The position numbers were made by a program, and so were the translations under genes. DNA of 64,000 nt, taken from the NCBI GenBank assembly GCA_903772945.1, contig CAICTM010000017.1, positions 121,139 through 185,138 of the forward strand. Reading direction: 5' to 3'. Source of the stretch: Seminavis robusta (lineage: Eukaryota; Bacillariophyta; Bacillariophyceae; Naviculales; Naviculaceae). Below the pieces are notes generated by a model. The model had not been told where the DNA came from. It saw only the letters and a list, made by a program, of their open reading frames with translations, and ran no database searches. Each line of letters begins with the position of its first letter. The first letter of the stretch is position 1. This document shows positions 23,088-33,955 of the stretch, in pieces.

Positions 23088-24434
23088 GTTGGAAATCCTA
23101 TTCAAGATTGTCCTATCCTTCTTTTGTAATTGATTATCGCTGATTGTGAGCTTATCTGCTATCCTATCTTTACCAGTGTCTCATTGGGTCTGTATGCATG
23201 TGGACTGTCTTAGTGGTGCCGGGTGCAAATCAGCACCTTGTATGCCTCTACGGTGCGAATCCTTGGTTGCTCACTTTCTAGCAACAACATGATGAAGAAA
23301 AACCACAACAGTTTCGGAGAGAGAAATCAAAATGGTTATCCACAGAGAGAGAGAGAGAGCAACAAAGTCTTGGTCTGTGCCGATCCGGGGTGGTCAAGCG
23401 ATTGGTCATTCGAAGCGAAACGACGATACAGCCGTGACCACTGGACGACAACTCTGAAACGTATAGGTAGATGCGGTACTCTTAAATCAATTTTCCATGT
23501 AAATTATGGCATGCTTACATTTACCTCAACTACCAAATCAAAGCTGTCTTGCTTTTGTTGTGATTACTGTACTGGTACGCTGTACCTGTGCTGGTAGTGG
23601 CTAGCTAGTCAGCAATCGTAGCGGTACCGGTAGCAGTATAGTAATTGCTTGGTTTGGGTTCTTCGTTGTTTGGGTTCCAAATCGCGCTTGTCGGCGCTCT
23701 TTTCGATTGTGTTCTGGTTGCCGCCAACATGTCATTGACGTTTACCGCTGTGGTGGTACGACCAGAGGGTGGGTTGCCGAAGCTTTGAGAGGAAGTCCTG
23801 CGAGGCTGCGAGTGGTGCTGCTGTCCCGGTTTTCACGGAGATCTAGAGAGCCAGCTTGCGTTGTTGGCGCAAATCTATTTTCATCACTCACAGAGAAGGT
23901 CAACCGTATGCGAGGTTTCCATCGTGGCTTTTACTGTACAGCTCCTTCAAGAAGGATAGTAGAAAAGGGATAAAACACGAACATGGATAGAATCTTTGCT
24001 GTTCAATGAGTGAACGCGGATAAACGGACGGCTACCGGTACAATGAACGATTTGCTTGATTGAATCGACTCATTCAATGATTTCAATCACTCCATTCCTT
24101 GTTACTAGCTACATAGTCTACCGGTACCGGTACATGTACGTACCGGTAGCTATAGCCTTGTTGGCGCACCTTTTGGACCCCATTCCATCGTGCATCCTTG
24201 CAGCTCCCTTCAAAGAACCATAGTAAAAAAGGGATAAGCACAATCATGGATGAATTCTTTGGTGCCAATGAAGTGAACGCGGTTCAACGGACGGGTACCA
24301 GCAATTGGAAGTCCGGTCGTGGTTGTTGGCTGTGTCTACACATGCTCCAGTGATGGGATGCAAATCAAATCAGGTTGCCACAAAAAAATCTCTTCGGACC
24401 AATCAGACCACAAGCAAGCAAGAAAGGAAGAAAA
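23088..24434. other. Intergenic DNA with a diverged direct repeat
   Basis: This 1.35-kb stretch separates two oppositely oriented genes and should hold both promoters. It contains GA-repeat sequence near 23,345-23,360, dense TACCGGTA palindromes (23,612 and 24,118-24,150) and the direct repeat listed separately. No coding frame is convincing. Confidence 0.5.
23941..24298 (+). repeat. Diverged direct repeat, about 97 bp, offset 261 bp
   Basis: The stretch 23941-24037 and the stretch 24202-24298 align with short indels. Shared words include GCTCC-TTCAA, AAAAGGGATAA, CATGGAT-GAAT-CTTTG, GTGAACGCGG and AACGGACGG. The second copy lies about 140 bp upstream of the protease start. The repeat is an old local duplication in a probable promoter. 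Confidence 0.7.
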
Positions 24435-25572
24435 ATGAAATATGAATTGGCGCGTTACTTCGTCGCAGCACTGACTCTTCTTGAGGTATCCTTTGCAGCA
24501 AGTAACTTCACTCAATCTCATCTCAGGACAAGACGAGCTGTGGTTGGCGGTACCGCGGTTGCTCAAGGAGAATTTCCTTTCTTCGTGGCCGTTGGTAGAT
24601 GTGGTGGAACCTTGGTGAGTTGCATAGATCGTGATAGGTCAAAGCACATTATTGGAACTCTAACAGTTCCCCACTTCTCAGATTTCACAAAACAGAGTTC
24701 TCACAGCAGCCCATTGTATATGCGATCCCGATCGTCCAAGGAGCTCGGTTAGAATTGGGCCGACAACTCAGACGGACGGCAAAGAGGTCCCCGTGAGCTG
24801 CGCCAGGATCCACCCTGACTATGGTAAGGTTGGATGCGACCCAAATAAGGCATATGACATCGCCGTGCTACAGTTGGCAGAGAGTGTCACAGATGTCACA
24901 TTCGCCACCCTCAATACAGACACAAGTATTCCGGCAGGTAGTTCAGATGTCACAGTCCTTGGCTTTGGACAGACTACGCCTGGCTGTTACACTACCCAAG
25001 TATCCGAAACGCTTAACAAGTTGGTCTACAGCTCAGTGAGTAAAGACGATTGTAAATCTATAAAAGGGGACGATTTCCGTGAGGATTTGCGACTTTGCGC
25101 AGCAAACACCGAAAGCACAGGTGTAAGTTTCAAAATTGCAGTCAAGCTCGGTGTGAGAACAAACTGACCAGTTCCTTTGTACTGTTTTGTAAAGGTATGC
25201 TTTCATGATTCAGGAGGTCCAATGTTGGATTCGTCGGGCACCGTCCAGTATGGCATCGCTGTTGCTGGGCCGGAAAGTACAATGTGTGCAACGGGAGGAG
25301 ATCCAGACCTTTACACAGTAAGCACGCTCTCACTATTGGATGCACTAGCTGAATCAAGCAATTCGAATGTTTCAACTGCCTCTGACTACCTTGCTATTGA
25401 TTTCTATCTTGTACCTCGGCTCTATTTCTACTAGGACGTGGCTGCACACAATGCATGGATCACCGAGCAATTGAATGACAACACTTGCGACCAAAGCTTT
25501 CATGGAGGCTTTCGAGAATGGGTGGGTGAAATCTCCTCTGGAGCTCTGTCGTTCCTAAACGATTGGGTTTGA
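24435..25572 (+). CDS. Secreted chymotrypsin-fold serine protease (S1), four exons
   Basis: The ATG at 24435 opens a signal peptide, then Arg-Arg-Ala-Val-Val-Gly-Gly, an activation-type cleavage site. Exon 1 runs to about 24,630. Its exact donor is uncertain: GATC|GTGATA at 24631 with acceptor at 24697 keeps the frame and family spacing, whereas GTGAGT at 24615 does not. Exon 2 supplies Leu-Thr-Ala-Ala-His-Cys (catalytic His) and Asp-Ile-Ala-Val-Leu (catalytic Asp). Introns 25123-25194 and 25318-25434 are clear GT-AG. Exon 3 starts Val-Cys-Phe-His-Asp-Ser-Gly-Gly-Pro with the catalytic Ser. Exon 4 ends at TGA 25572. In chymotrypsin numbering, position 189 is Gly rather than trypsin's Asp, and position 193, normally the oxyanion-hole Gly, is His. 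Specificity is therefore not tryptic and activity may be altered. Confidence 0.8.
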
Positions 25573-25951
25573 GGCTGGATAGGCTGGATGCAAGGACAAT
25601 TCAAGGTGTTGTATTGGTATTGTGCTTTGGCTTGTTGTACCTGCATAATGCTTTCCACAAAACCAATGACGGTAGCTCGGTTGACCCCCCTCTTGACTTG
25701 ATTGTTTTCCTCAAGCCCCCCTCCTAAAGTTTGTAATAATATTATTATTTCCTTGGAGGAGAAATTCAAAATATTCATTTTAGTTTTTAGAAATGCATTG
25801 AAAAGATGTACAGTATTTTAGGCAATAATTACAATCAAAATTTCGGTGAGCACAGTCTCCGGCCGCCCTGCACCCTCCAGGCTGTCATTGCCTCAAGACC
25901 AGTCAACAGGGAACGCAAACTGGCCAGCAGAAGTCTAGGATAACAAGTAAG
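25573..25951. other. Intergenic DNA, no gene seen
   Basis: This is the 3' flank of the protease gene and the promoter of the next gene. It contains an AT-rich stretch near 25,735-25,830. The minus-strand frame across 25500-25778 overlaps protease exon 4 and has no recognisable domain. Confidence 0.5.
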
Positions 25952-27274
25952 ATGGACGAATATGCGAGAGGAGGAACCTTGGAGGGTCTGGGCGGTCCAA
26001 TTCGAATGGATCCAGTGAGCTACGATGGGATTGATCCAACTCTTGATTCATGCTGCCAACGAGAGGTAAAAGCCATGTAATAGTAGTCGTGCTGGTGCTT
26101 GGCGTTGGATTTGTATTCACTCTATTCTTTCCATTTTTGATTGGTACAGATCAAATCGAATCGCTATGGCAATGCTTTAACGCGAGCACTGCAACGCCAT
26201 GATGTGGTCGCCATGGCCGAACGAAGACGGCGTAATTTGGTCAAAACCAGCGACAACCGAGATGCTTGCCGATGCTGTTTTGATCCCAACAGTGACGGTG
26301 GAGAGTACCTCGCATTAATGGAACTGCGACAAAAGCGGCTAGTACAAATCGAAAATTTGGTGGAAGAGGAAAAACAGACGACGGAAGAAGAACCAAGCCA
26401 ACATGATGATGATGATGCGTCTTCTTCGGATGATGAATTTGATTATCTGCTGGATGAAGACATTGGTGACAATGACAATTCGATGCTCAAACAAGCCGAA
26501 GATCGTCGAAGAGCCGAATTGGAATTTGCAGCCCTGACACAACAAATCTTGACGCAACATGGCTACGGCATTCATAGACAAATGCATCCTTCGCGAGTTT
26601 TGCGGGCGGCTGGATTGGGGGACGGCAATAAGAATAAACGACAGGATGTAGGATTTGCCCCCGCCGTCGTTCTCCATTTGGTCGATCCCGAATCCATCGC
26701 GTCGGCATCGCTTGATTTGTTGCTCGAAGATTTGGCCGGAATGAACACCCACAACAATTCACACCACCAAAACTCTCGCTATGCAGCGGCCGCCAAAGGA
26801 ACCAAATTTATGCGAAGTGGAGGGCGATCCACGTTGCTCATGGACGCCGACTTGGCGGCACGAGTGCTGCCCCGACTGCAACCAGACAGAGATTTGCCTG
26901 CCTTGGTGGCCATTCGAGATGGAATTGTCGTCAACACATGTCCCAGATTAAGTGGCCTCACCACTCATCCCACAGACCACGAGGTCGACGTGGATGCTGT
27001 CTTTCAATGGTTGGATCGATCAGGAGTATTGCTCCCGGAACCTCCGCGATTCGATGAAGTATGTATGATTCGGCCCGAGGAAGAGGCACTCATGGATTAC
27101 CTGCAAACTGCTGCAGAGTCAGCCAAAGTTGAAGAGGAAGAAAAGGAGGCTAGGTATGACTGTGGAAATCCAGACTGCAGCAAAACATTTCCTCATGAGC
27201 ATGTGGGGATGGGAAATGAGCAACAGAGTGGGCTTGTAGTCTCCGAGGAAAAAGTTGTTGGAAGCAACAACTAG
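25952..27274 (+). CDS. Phosducin/TXNDC9-type thioredoxin-fold protein
   Basis: Exon 1, 25952-26065, encodes 38 residues and ends in phase 0. An 84-bp intron (GTAAAA...TACAG) separates it from exon 2, 26150-27274. After an N-terminal basic part with a two-cysteine pair and an Asp/Glu-rich linker, a helical segment leads into a thioredoxin-like fold. The fold shows Ala-Pro-Ala-Val-Val-Leu-His-Leu, then Gly-Thr-Lys-Phe, then Leu-Pro-Ala-Leu-Val-Ala-Ile-Arg-Asp-Gly. It lacks a Cys-x-x-Cys active site, as do phosducin-like proteins, which act with the CCT chaperonin. The C-terminus has Cys-Gly-Asn-Pro-Asp-Cys with nearby histidines, a possible metal site. The family call rests on motif order and length (412 residues), so it is moderate. 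Confidence 0.65.
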
Positions 27275-27599
27275 AAAAAAGTAGAACAATGTTCCAAAAC
27301 TTTAAAGGTGGCACTAGGCATCAACGACACACCGCAAGCTCGAGCTAGAGAATCCTTTTTGATCCATCATCTTGCCTGAATGAGGCTGTTGGAAGCCATC
27401 TCACAATCTACAGCAAAGCCAGATACCTGAATGCCAACTTGTAACCACAACCAGATGCTATCAACATTCTATTCTGTTTAGTGGACTAGCTAGCTTCTAA
27501 TTGTCTATGTCCAAAATCAGCCAATCATTTGTTCTTTGCGGTGTTGCTCTGTGCGATCTTCTACATGTACATGGAAAAGGAGTGAACACTTCAACTAAC
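27275..27599. other. Short convergent intergenic region
   Basis: The genes on either side end toward each other here. There is a TAGCTAGC palindrome near 27,487. I see no gene. Confidence 0.5.
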
Positions 27600-29137
27600 T
27601 CAGTACCGCAGGTACTTGCCCATGCTCTGTTCCAAGTCCTCCCTTCTGATTCTCTTTCGGTGGGCTCTACCAGTCTTGCCATGGTGGTTCTTGTATCTCT
27701 TGTCTTTCTTATGTCCTTTCCCTTCACCATGATGCATCTCGGTTAGGTCGCAATCTTCGTCTTCTTCACAACTTACTTCCACGATTTCCCACAACACAGA
27801 CAATTCCTTCGCCATGGCCTTGGCTTTGCAACGATCTCCAACAAAAAAGCCCAGACTGACAAAGGGGAGTTTGGAGATTGGAACTGAGACGGACGTGTTG
27901 CCTGAAACTCCGTTCTTTTTGTTGCACTTGTTTCTTCCATTCACATCCTCCTGCTCCTTTCGCATCACAGCAGGATCCAAAGCACATTCTTCCGAATCTC
28001 CGGTGAGCCGAAGATCCATTTCAGCTCGTGCAGCAGCCTCCAATATCTCATCGGTCCGCTCAGAGCAAACCTGGTCTCGGAGAGGAGAAAGATCAACGAC
28101 CAGGTGGTCAAGACACTCGCGACCTCTTCCACTAGCTTTGTAGTGAATAATGTTTGGTTTGGCACGTTCGCTGCACCATTCGCGGTGTGCAGTTGCCAGC
28201 CTGGATCCCATGAGTGCTTCCGAAGAGCACAGGTTAGCCAGAGATCCGTGACCATTCCTACCATCTAGGGTAAGGTAGCCTTTTGTGAAGGCCCTGTCTA
28301 GTTCTTCTCTTTCACAGACTGACAGTCGGCAAGCTGCAGAACCGCGCTTTAGTCTTTTGTTGGCCTTTTTCTTCTTCTTCCCCTTTGGTGCTCCGGCACC
28401 CTTGTTGGCAGTTCCCACACGGGCATCCCTCATTGAGTTGACTTGTCCTTTTCTAGTTTTCTTGAGCGAACCGCTGACAAAGCTAACCATTCGTTCAGGT
28501 ACTCGCACTCGTCCACGCTTGGGATGATCTCGAATCGGTTCTACCTTGATTGTCTGCCCTCGCCATTCGCTCCCGTGAAATCGCAAAATTGCAGCCTGGT
28601 AGAGTGATGAGACCAAAAAATGAAATCTGAGCAAAACACACCAGCCATATTCAAATATATATACCCCAACAAAATCTCCCTTGGTAGTTTTCTCACCTCT
28701 GTTTCCTCTTCGGTAAGAAAAGTCACAAATCCATACCTCAGAGACTGCATGTTTGCCTTTCTCACCACACAAGCCGGAATAGATTGCAATGTACTGACTG
28801 TCCGAAAAAGTGCGCTTAGATCTTCATCGTGCACAAACTCACAAAAATTGCCCACAAAGACGGTGGTCGAGCACATTCGATCAGGCAATGGGACCATTTC
28901 AAAGCGTTCGCCTCCCATCATCATTTCGAGTAAGTCTGGTTCCCGTACTGTTAGCACATGCAGGGCGGAACTTCCTAGTCTTTGTGGAAGCTGGACCTGA
29001 TTCTGCGCCTGTGGTGGTGGTAACGCCGGGGATAGCAAGGAGGAAGGCCGTCTCGCCACATGGGATTGAAACCCCAAGCAAGTGCCACTGATCAGGGCAG
29101 TGACAACCAGAATTCTTGATGGAATCCAATGCACCAT
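27600..29137 (-). CDS. Probable plastid-targeted RRM RNA-binding protein
   Basis: The ATG at 29137 opens exon 1 to 28697. A 101-bp GT-AG intron (28696-28596) in phase 0 follows, then exon 2 from 28595 to TGA at 27600. The N-terminus is a signal peptide ending Gly-Thr-Cys-Leu-Gly followed by Phe-Gln-Ser and an Arg/Ser/Pro-rich stretch. This is the layout of diatom bipartite plastid presequences, with Phe at +1. An RNA recognition motif lies at ~85-165 (Thr-Val-Phe-Val-Gly-Asn-Phe for RNP2 and Arg-Tyr-Gly-Phe-Val-Thr-Phe for RNP1), and its last strand is rejoined by splicing. The remaining ~300 residues are basic at both ends (poly-Lys near the RRM, Lys/Arg/His-rich at the C-terminus) and not recognised. 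A role in plastid RNA metabolism is inference. Confidence 0.75.
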
Positions 29138-30444
29138 CTCGTCTATTCTTCTATATATTCAGGTGACTGCAACCAACACCACAACAACAACACGCAGAAA
29201 CACCAAAAATAATTGTGCGAATGCCAATAGCAGATCAAAGAGTTCGACAATCGCTGCTTGTAGGAAAGACACCAAGTTTTTGTGTCTTTGAAAGATACCA
29301 GTACGGCACTTCAAAAACCAATGCCATGTCGCCCTTGTGACGAATCAAGACGTGAAGAATCGAATCTTTATTCTGTTTTGTGAGAATCGAACAATCATTT
29401 GTCGGAATGACACGCCAATTGACTTACTTGAAGGATAGGATGAGGAGTATCAGAACAAAAAACTAAAGCGAGAATTTCAAAATCAGCTGTTTTTCTTTGT
29501 CCAATCAGGCTTCTTCTGTAGCTTTGCGTAAAAGCATTAAAAGGATTGATGGCGGCATTAGCTACATCTGTCGCACCAGTACCCAGGGCAAAACTGCCCA
29601 ACTTCGTCCTCGTAGCCGTAGCCAGTCGGTAGATTTCTCGGTTGACAACTCCTAACTCCACCTCCCAAGCATGTTCTGCATCAGGTGGCGACGCTGTCTA
29701 GCTGCGGCGGAGGCGAAGAATTGTTGTCCCTTCGGTGGGAAGACAGATGGCTCTTCTCTCCACGAGCTAGTAGGCAGGAGGGACAGGCAACTATTCTATG
29801 ATTGGGCTGTTGTCAAGCACAGCTTAACCCCCTTTCTTTGGTGTTGCCTGGATGGGTAAGGGGTTGAGAAAATGGCTCCAAGGGAAGGCCAACTTCAAGT
29901 GTAAAGTGATCTGCAAGGCAGAGCTACGTGTACTATAGCTAGCCCGATGCAGCAAACTGAGAGCAAGGACATCTTGAGTTCGGCCACCCCAAGAAATAAT
30001 GAGATTATTCGCGCCCTTGGATGAATGGAGCACTTGGTTCTAAAGCGAGAGCTCTCGTGCACTAGTCTAGACTATTTTGCCGGGGCCAGCACCTCCAAGG
30101 CTCTGAAATTGTACCATTACACCCATCAGCTGAGGCTCTTTGTCTAGTAGTTTTGGCCATTAATTGGTGGTTCTAAAGCCAAAGGGCCCTCCTTTTTGCC
30201 CCCTGATCTCACCAATCCCTGTCGCATACTAGTACCTTGCCTCCTTGTGCTGGGATCATGGGAGCTCCAATGCTCCACTACGATGTACCGATACCGGGAC
30301 AGTCGTACAGTACCGGTACTGTGCTGGATGTTGAAAGATCAACTTTGAGGTTCAACGTGCAACGTAACCGCTTCACTGGTTTATTTGCTCTGGTCTCATC
30401 ACTGGTCGACCAAGACCCACTTTATTGCATCGTCTAACTAAAGT
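29138..30444. other. Intergenic DNA between divergent genes
   Basis: This 1.3-kb stretch should contain the promoters of the RRM gene and the GH2 gene. CA/AC-rich sequence lies near 29,165-29,205, and a cluster of TACCGGTA-type palindromes at 30,282-30,320 lies about 130 bp upstream of the GH2 start. No frame is supported as coding. Confidence 0.5.
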
Positions 30445-32448
30445 ATGAAGATGAACACTGGATGGCAACCAGCAGACTCACCGTTGTGGACAATCTTTGC
30501 TTCAGATGTGTCACCATTGACCATTGCCAACAACACGGCGTATCCACGTCCCATGATGGCGCGGCGTCAAAATTGGCATTCACTCAATGGTATTTGGCAG
30601 GTTGATTTCACAGTGCCCAATTTGGATTCTGCTCCGTTTGGTCAATCACTGGACTATGAAATATTGTTGCCGTTTCCGGTGGAGTCCCCCTTATCTGGAA
30701 TCAGGAAAAACACTCAGCATGGTTATATGTGGTACCGCCGTGAATTGACTTCAGACGACTGGCTGAGTTGTGATGCCTCCACTGAAAGAACCTTGTTGCA
30801 TTTTGAAGCCAGTGACTGGAATACCACTGTCTTTGTCAATGGACAGCTTGTGGGGGATCCTCATTTGGGTGGATATGATCCATTTTCATTTGACATCACG
30901 GATTTTCTGCTACCACCGGAGAAACCCACTGAAATTGTGGTAGGAGTCCATGATCCAACGCAACACGGCGTCTTCAACAATGCAATCGGGAAACAAGATT
31001 CCACAAAACTCCAGAACCCTTCAGGACTCTCCTACACTTCCACTAGTGGGATCTGGGCAACAGTATGGATGGAATGCGTTTGCTCTTCTGGATACATTCG
31101 AGATTTACAGATTGACACATCCGATACAAACCACAGACGCATCAAGATTGATGTGGATGCTGTTTTCCCTGGCAATCAAAAGAATGGCAACAACTTCTTA
31201 GTCAGAGCCATTCTTTATTCTTCCACTAATGATGGATCTGAACCAGTGACGTCTGCTACAACACATGCTGGAAGCTCAATCATTACCTTGAAGTCTCCTG
31301 ATGGCATTTCGTTTCGCCGATGGACTCCCACCAATCCTTACCTTTACAATTTACAGGTGGATTTGTTGGTCACCAAACAAGACAATGCTGATACTACAGT
31401 GGTTGTGGATACAGTGACCAGCTATGTAGGAGTCAGAACCATCCATCTGGGACACACAGCAACAAACAATACCACGCACCCAAGCTTGCTCCTCAACGGA
31501 CAGCCCATCTTTCAACTGGCTACATTGGATCAAGGCTTTAGTCCTGATGGCAACTATGCGTATGCCACAGATGAAGCCATGGCCTTTGATATCAAGGCTC
31601 ACAAGCAGTTGGGATTCAACACCATTCGAAAGCACGTTAAGATGGAATCGAGGAGGTGGTACTATCATTGTGATCGACTTGGGATACTGGTGTGGCAAGA
31701 TTTGCCCTCTCGAACAACCTTTTTGCAAAGGACAACAGGCTGGAAGTCATGGTGGAACGAATCTTCCAGAGCCTTAAGAGCTCGTCGCAACCATCCTTCC
31801 ATTGTACAATGGATTGCATTCAACGAAGGATGGGGTCAAGAGTATCCTCCTAGTCCCAACCTTACCAAAACCATTGTCCAAGCTATCCAAGAGATTGACT
31901 CTACTCGGCTAGTAACGGATGCCAGTGGTGGACGGAATGTGTGTGCCAACGATACCAACAATGGTGATGTCAATCACTGGGTTGGAGGGTGTGTGGGGCA
32001 TGTCACGGATGCCCATGTGTATTGTCCACCCGACCAACTTGTCGACAAGTTGCAAAAGATTGCCCGACATCACAAGAACACCAACATGGCGTATGTGCTG
32101 GGAGAATTCGGGGGAGTCCTGCTGAAGTCACTCGGACATGAATGGGCTCCTGACAGGTCGCATGGGGGATCACAGGTGAAGACCCATGGGGAGCTTGAGG
32201 AGCTTTACCACGCCTTCGCTGAAGCGATTATAGTCTCCATTGATGAGATGGGTTTATCGGGTGGGGTTTACACGCAAATTACTGATGTAGAAACAGAATG
32301 CAACGGGCTACTGACATACGACAGGATTATGAAGGTGGATCCTGCTGCCATTGCTGCATCCAATGCAAAGGTCATTCAACATTTTCAGGAACACGTGGCG
32401 TCGAGGCGGCCCCCTTCTCAAGGCGAGTCCAGTGTCGTTGAAAGCTAG
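30445..32448 (+). CDS. Glycoside hydrolase family 2 protein
   Basis: A single exon of 667 residues starts at ATG 30445. The order is GH2 sugar-binding jelly roll (~40-210, with Tyr-Arg-Arg-Glu and Asn-Gly-Gln strand motifs), an immunoglobulin-like domain (~215-335) and a TIM barrel (~345-640). The acid/base is Glu461 in Phe-Asn-Glu-Gly-Trp-Gly, and the nucleophile is Glu554 in Leu-Gly-Glu-Phe-Gly-Gly. Family members hydrolyse beta-galactosides, beta-glucuronides or beta-mannosides, and the substrate cannot be read here. No signal peptide is visible at this start, so the protein looks cytosolic unless an upstream exon exists. It is short compared with bacterial LacZ but typical for compact GH2 enzymes. 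Confidence 0.85.
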   Translation: MKMNTGWQPADSPLWTIFASDVSPLTIANNTAYPRPMMARRQNWHSLNGIWQVDFTVPNLDSAPFGQSLDYEILLPFPVESPLSGIRKNTQHGYMWYRRELTSDDWLSCDASTERTLLHFEASDWNTTVFVNGQLVGDPHLGGYDPFSFDITDFLLPPEKPTEIVVGVHDPTQHGVFNNAIGKQDSTKLQNPSGLSYTSTSGIWATVWMECVCSSGYIRDLQIDTSDTNHRRIKIDVDAVFPGNQKNGNNFLVRAILYSSTNDGSEPVTSATTHAGSSIITLKSPDGISFRRWTPTNPYLYNLQVDLLVTKQDNADTTVVVDTVTSYVGVRTIHLGHTATNNTTHPSLLLNGQPIFQLATLDQGFSPDGNYAYATDEAMAFDIKAHKQLGFNTIRKHVKMESRRWYYHCDRLGILVWQDLPSRTTFLQRTTGWKSWWNESSRALRARRNHPSIVQWIAFNEGWGQEYPPSPNLTKTIVQAIQEIDSTRLVTDASGGRNVCANDTNNGDVNHWVGGCVGHVTDAHVYCPPDQLVDKLQKIARHHKNTNMAYVLGEFGGVLLKSLGHEWAPDRSHGGSQVKTHGELEELYHAFAEAIIVSIDEMGLSGGVYTQITDVETECNGLLTYDRIMKVDPAAIAASNAKVIQHFQEHVASRRPPSQGESSVVES

Positions 32449-32525
32449 CTAAGGGGAGTCAGACCTTGCTAGGGAGCAGATGGCTGAAGCAATATTAGAA
32501 GAACCCATCATCTGGCTAAGCATAC

Positions 32526-32771
32526 TTAGTTGCCGCCTTTCACCGTGACTTCTACATCCATATGCAGTTGCAATCTATCTGCTTCCATTGCCAAACAACA
32601 AGAGCTGGCGTTCCATCGTTGTGCTTCTCTAGCCACGGCAGCAATCTGAATCAATCTTTGTCGTGTCATGTTAAGATTCACAATCAAGCCGGTTGGCAAA
32701 ACGCAGTTAACTGTCAATTGTAAGGGTTCTGAGTTCGCAAGGTCTTGAAAACACCAGCAATTGCTCTGCAT
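32526..32771 (-). CDS. Possible small protein, 81 residues, unassigned
   Basis: An ATG-initiated minus-strand frame of 81 codons lies between the GH2 and GNAT genes. Its middle (Leu-Pro-Thr-Gly-Leu-Ile-Val-Asn-Leu and the following helix) reminds me of the adaptor-binding domain at the N-terminus of PI3-kinase catalytic subunits, but the likeness is short and may be chance. It could also be one exon of a longer gene. I have low confidence that it is coding at all. Confidence 0.25.
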   Translation of the reverse strand: MQSNCWCFQDLANSEPLQLTVNCVLPTGLIVNLNMTRQRLIQIAAVAREAQRWNASSCCLAMEADRLQLHMDVEVTVKGGN

Positions 32772-32825
32772 TCTGTGATGGGCGGGAATCGAAGGTATCT
32801 TTTGCGATTCTGATGCCAGTTACCA

Positions 32826-33536
32826 TCAAATATCCTTGGACATGATAACCAGGTTCTGGTACTTGTTGTTTAATTTTTCAACTCTACTGTACCTCTGCTG
32901 ATACCCAAGGCTCTCGTAGATGCGAAGGGCAGCTGTGCTGGTGTCTCGCACTTTCAACCACACTTGTTTCTTCCCCCATGCAGTCTTAGCAACATCTTCG
33001 CACGCCTGAATAAGCGCCTTGGCAACGCCTTTCCGACGCCATTCGGGAGCCACTGCCACATTGAACATGTAAGGCCGAGGCGTGTCATTCTTGTTGTCCG
33101 AGGGCCGGTCATCAATCTGTGCCAATCCCAGGACTTTCCCGTCTTTAGAATGGCAGGCCACGAACAGAGAATACCGTTCACCTGGTCTCGGATAAGTGCC
33201 CTCTAAAGAAAGATAAGTAGTCAAACGCTCCCATTGAAAAGTAAGCCAGTTGGTGTTTTCTTTGAAAAAGCTTTCGGTCAAAATATCTGAAGCCTGGTCA
33301 ATCTCAATGGGCAGGCAATTCCTGATGAAGAAGAAGTCGTCTTGTCCTTGACCTTGAGTGCTACAAGTTTGCTTTTCTGAAACAATTCCAAGCCGCGAAG
33401 AAAGTGATCTAGGGAGGTTTGATTTGTCATGAATGCTGAAGCCACGAGTGTTAGGCAGCCACAGAAGCAATGACAGCCCCAGCAAAAGTAGTCCGACATG
33501 CCTCGCAACTCTACAATTTCCATCGTAGATCCTCAT
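32826..33536 (-). CDS. Probable plastid-targeted GNAT N-acetyltransferase
   Basis: A single exon of 236 residues starts at ATG 33536. Residues ~12-33 form a signal peptide ending Asn-Thr-Arg-Gly, followed by Phe-Ser-Ile-His, again the Phe-at-+1 pattern of diatom plastid presequences. The GNAT core covers ~75-230: a strand with Val-Leu-Gly-Leu-Ala-Gln, then Asn-Val-Ala-Val-Ala-Pro-Glu-Trp-Arg-Arg-Lys-Gly-Val-Ala (acetyl-CoA pyrophosphate loop), then Ala-Ala-Leu-Arg-Ile-Tyr-Glu-Ser-Leu-Gly-Tyr (motif B). This is typical of protein or small-molecule N-acetyltransferases. The substrate is unknown. Confidence 0.8.
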   Translation of the reverse strand: MRIYDGNCRVARHVGLLLLGLSLLLWLPNTRGFSIHDKSNLPRSLSSRLGIVSEKQTCSTQGQGQDDFFFIRNCLPIEIDQASDILTESFFKENTNWLTFQWERLTTYLSLEGTYPRPGERYSLFVACHSKDGKVLGLAQIDDRPSDNKNDTPRPYMFNVAVAPEWRRKGVAKALIQACEDVAKTAWGKKQVWLKVRDTSTAALRIYESLGYQQRYSRVEKLNNKYQNLVIMSKDI

Positions 33537-33955
33537 TCCTGACTCTCCACTGGCAAGCAGCTCTATTCAAGTTGGTTTCTTCCTCTCCAACTTTGGCCTT
33601 TTTTCGTCCATTCGACACGATGACGGAGAGCTTGACTGTTCTCTTGCATTGTGACGCCACTGATGCCTCTCAAGAGAAAAGAGCTGAAAAAACTGTTCTT
33701 GTGACGTCCCTCCGCTGATGCCTCCGAAGAAGCGCAGGAATGAGTCAACCAATAAACCAGCAAAGTGGATGGGACACCAAAAACGGAGCAGTTGCTCGAG
33801 GTCGGCTGCATGCCTTGCAGTACTGTACCGTACTACCTGGTAGTACCGGTACCCGGCCACATGAACTGGCTAGTTTGACGGTGGCTAGTTCTCTGCAAGA
33901 GTTTCTTACCCTTTCCCTGCCTGCTGGGATCAAGTTTATAAAATATCCAATGACT
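33537..33955. other. Intergenic DNA, no gene seen
   Basis: This stretch lies between two minus-strand genes and contains the probable promoter of the GNAT gene. A TACCGTAC/GTACCGGTAC cluster occurs at 33,826-33,852. Several overlapping frames exist, but none shows a domain. Confidence 0.45.
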
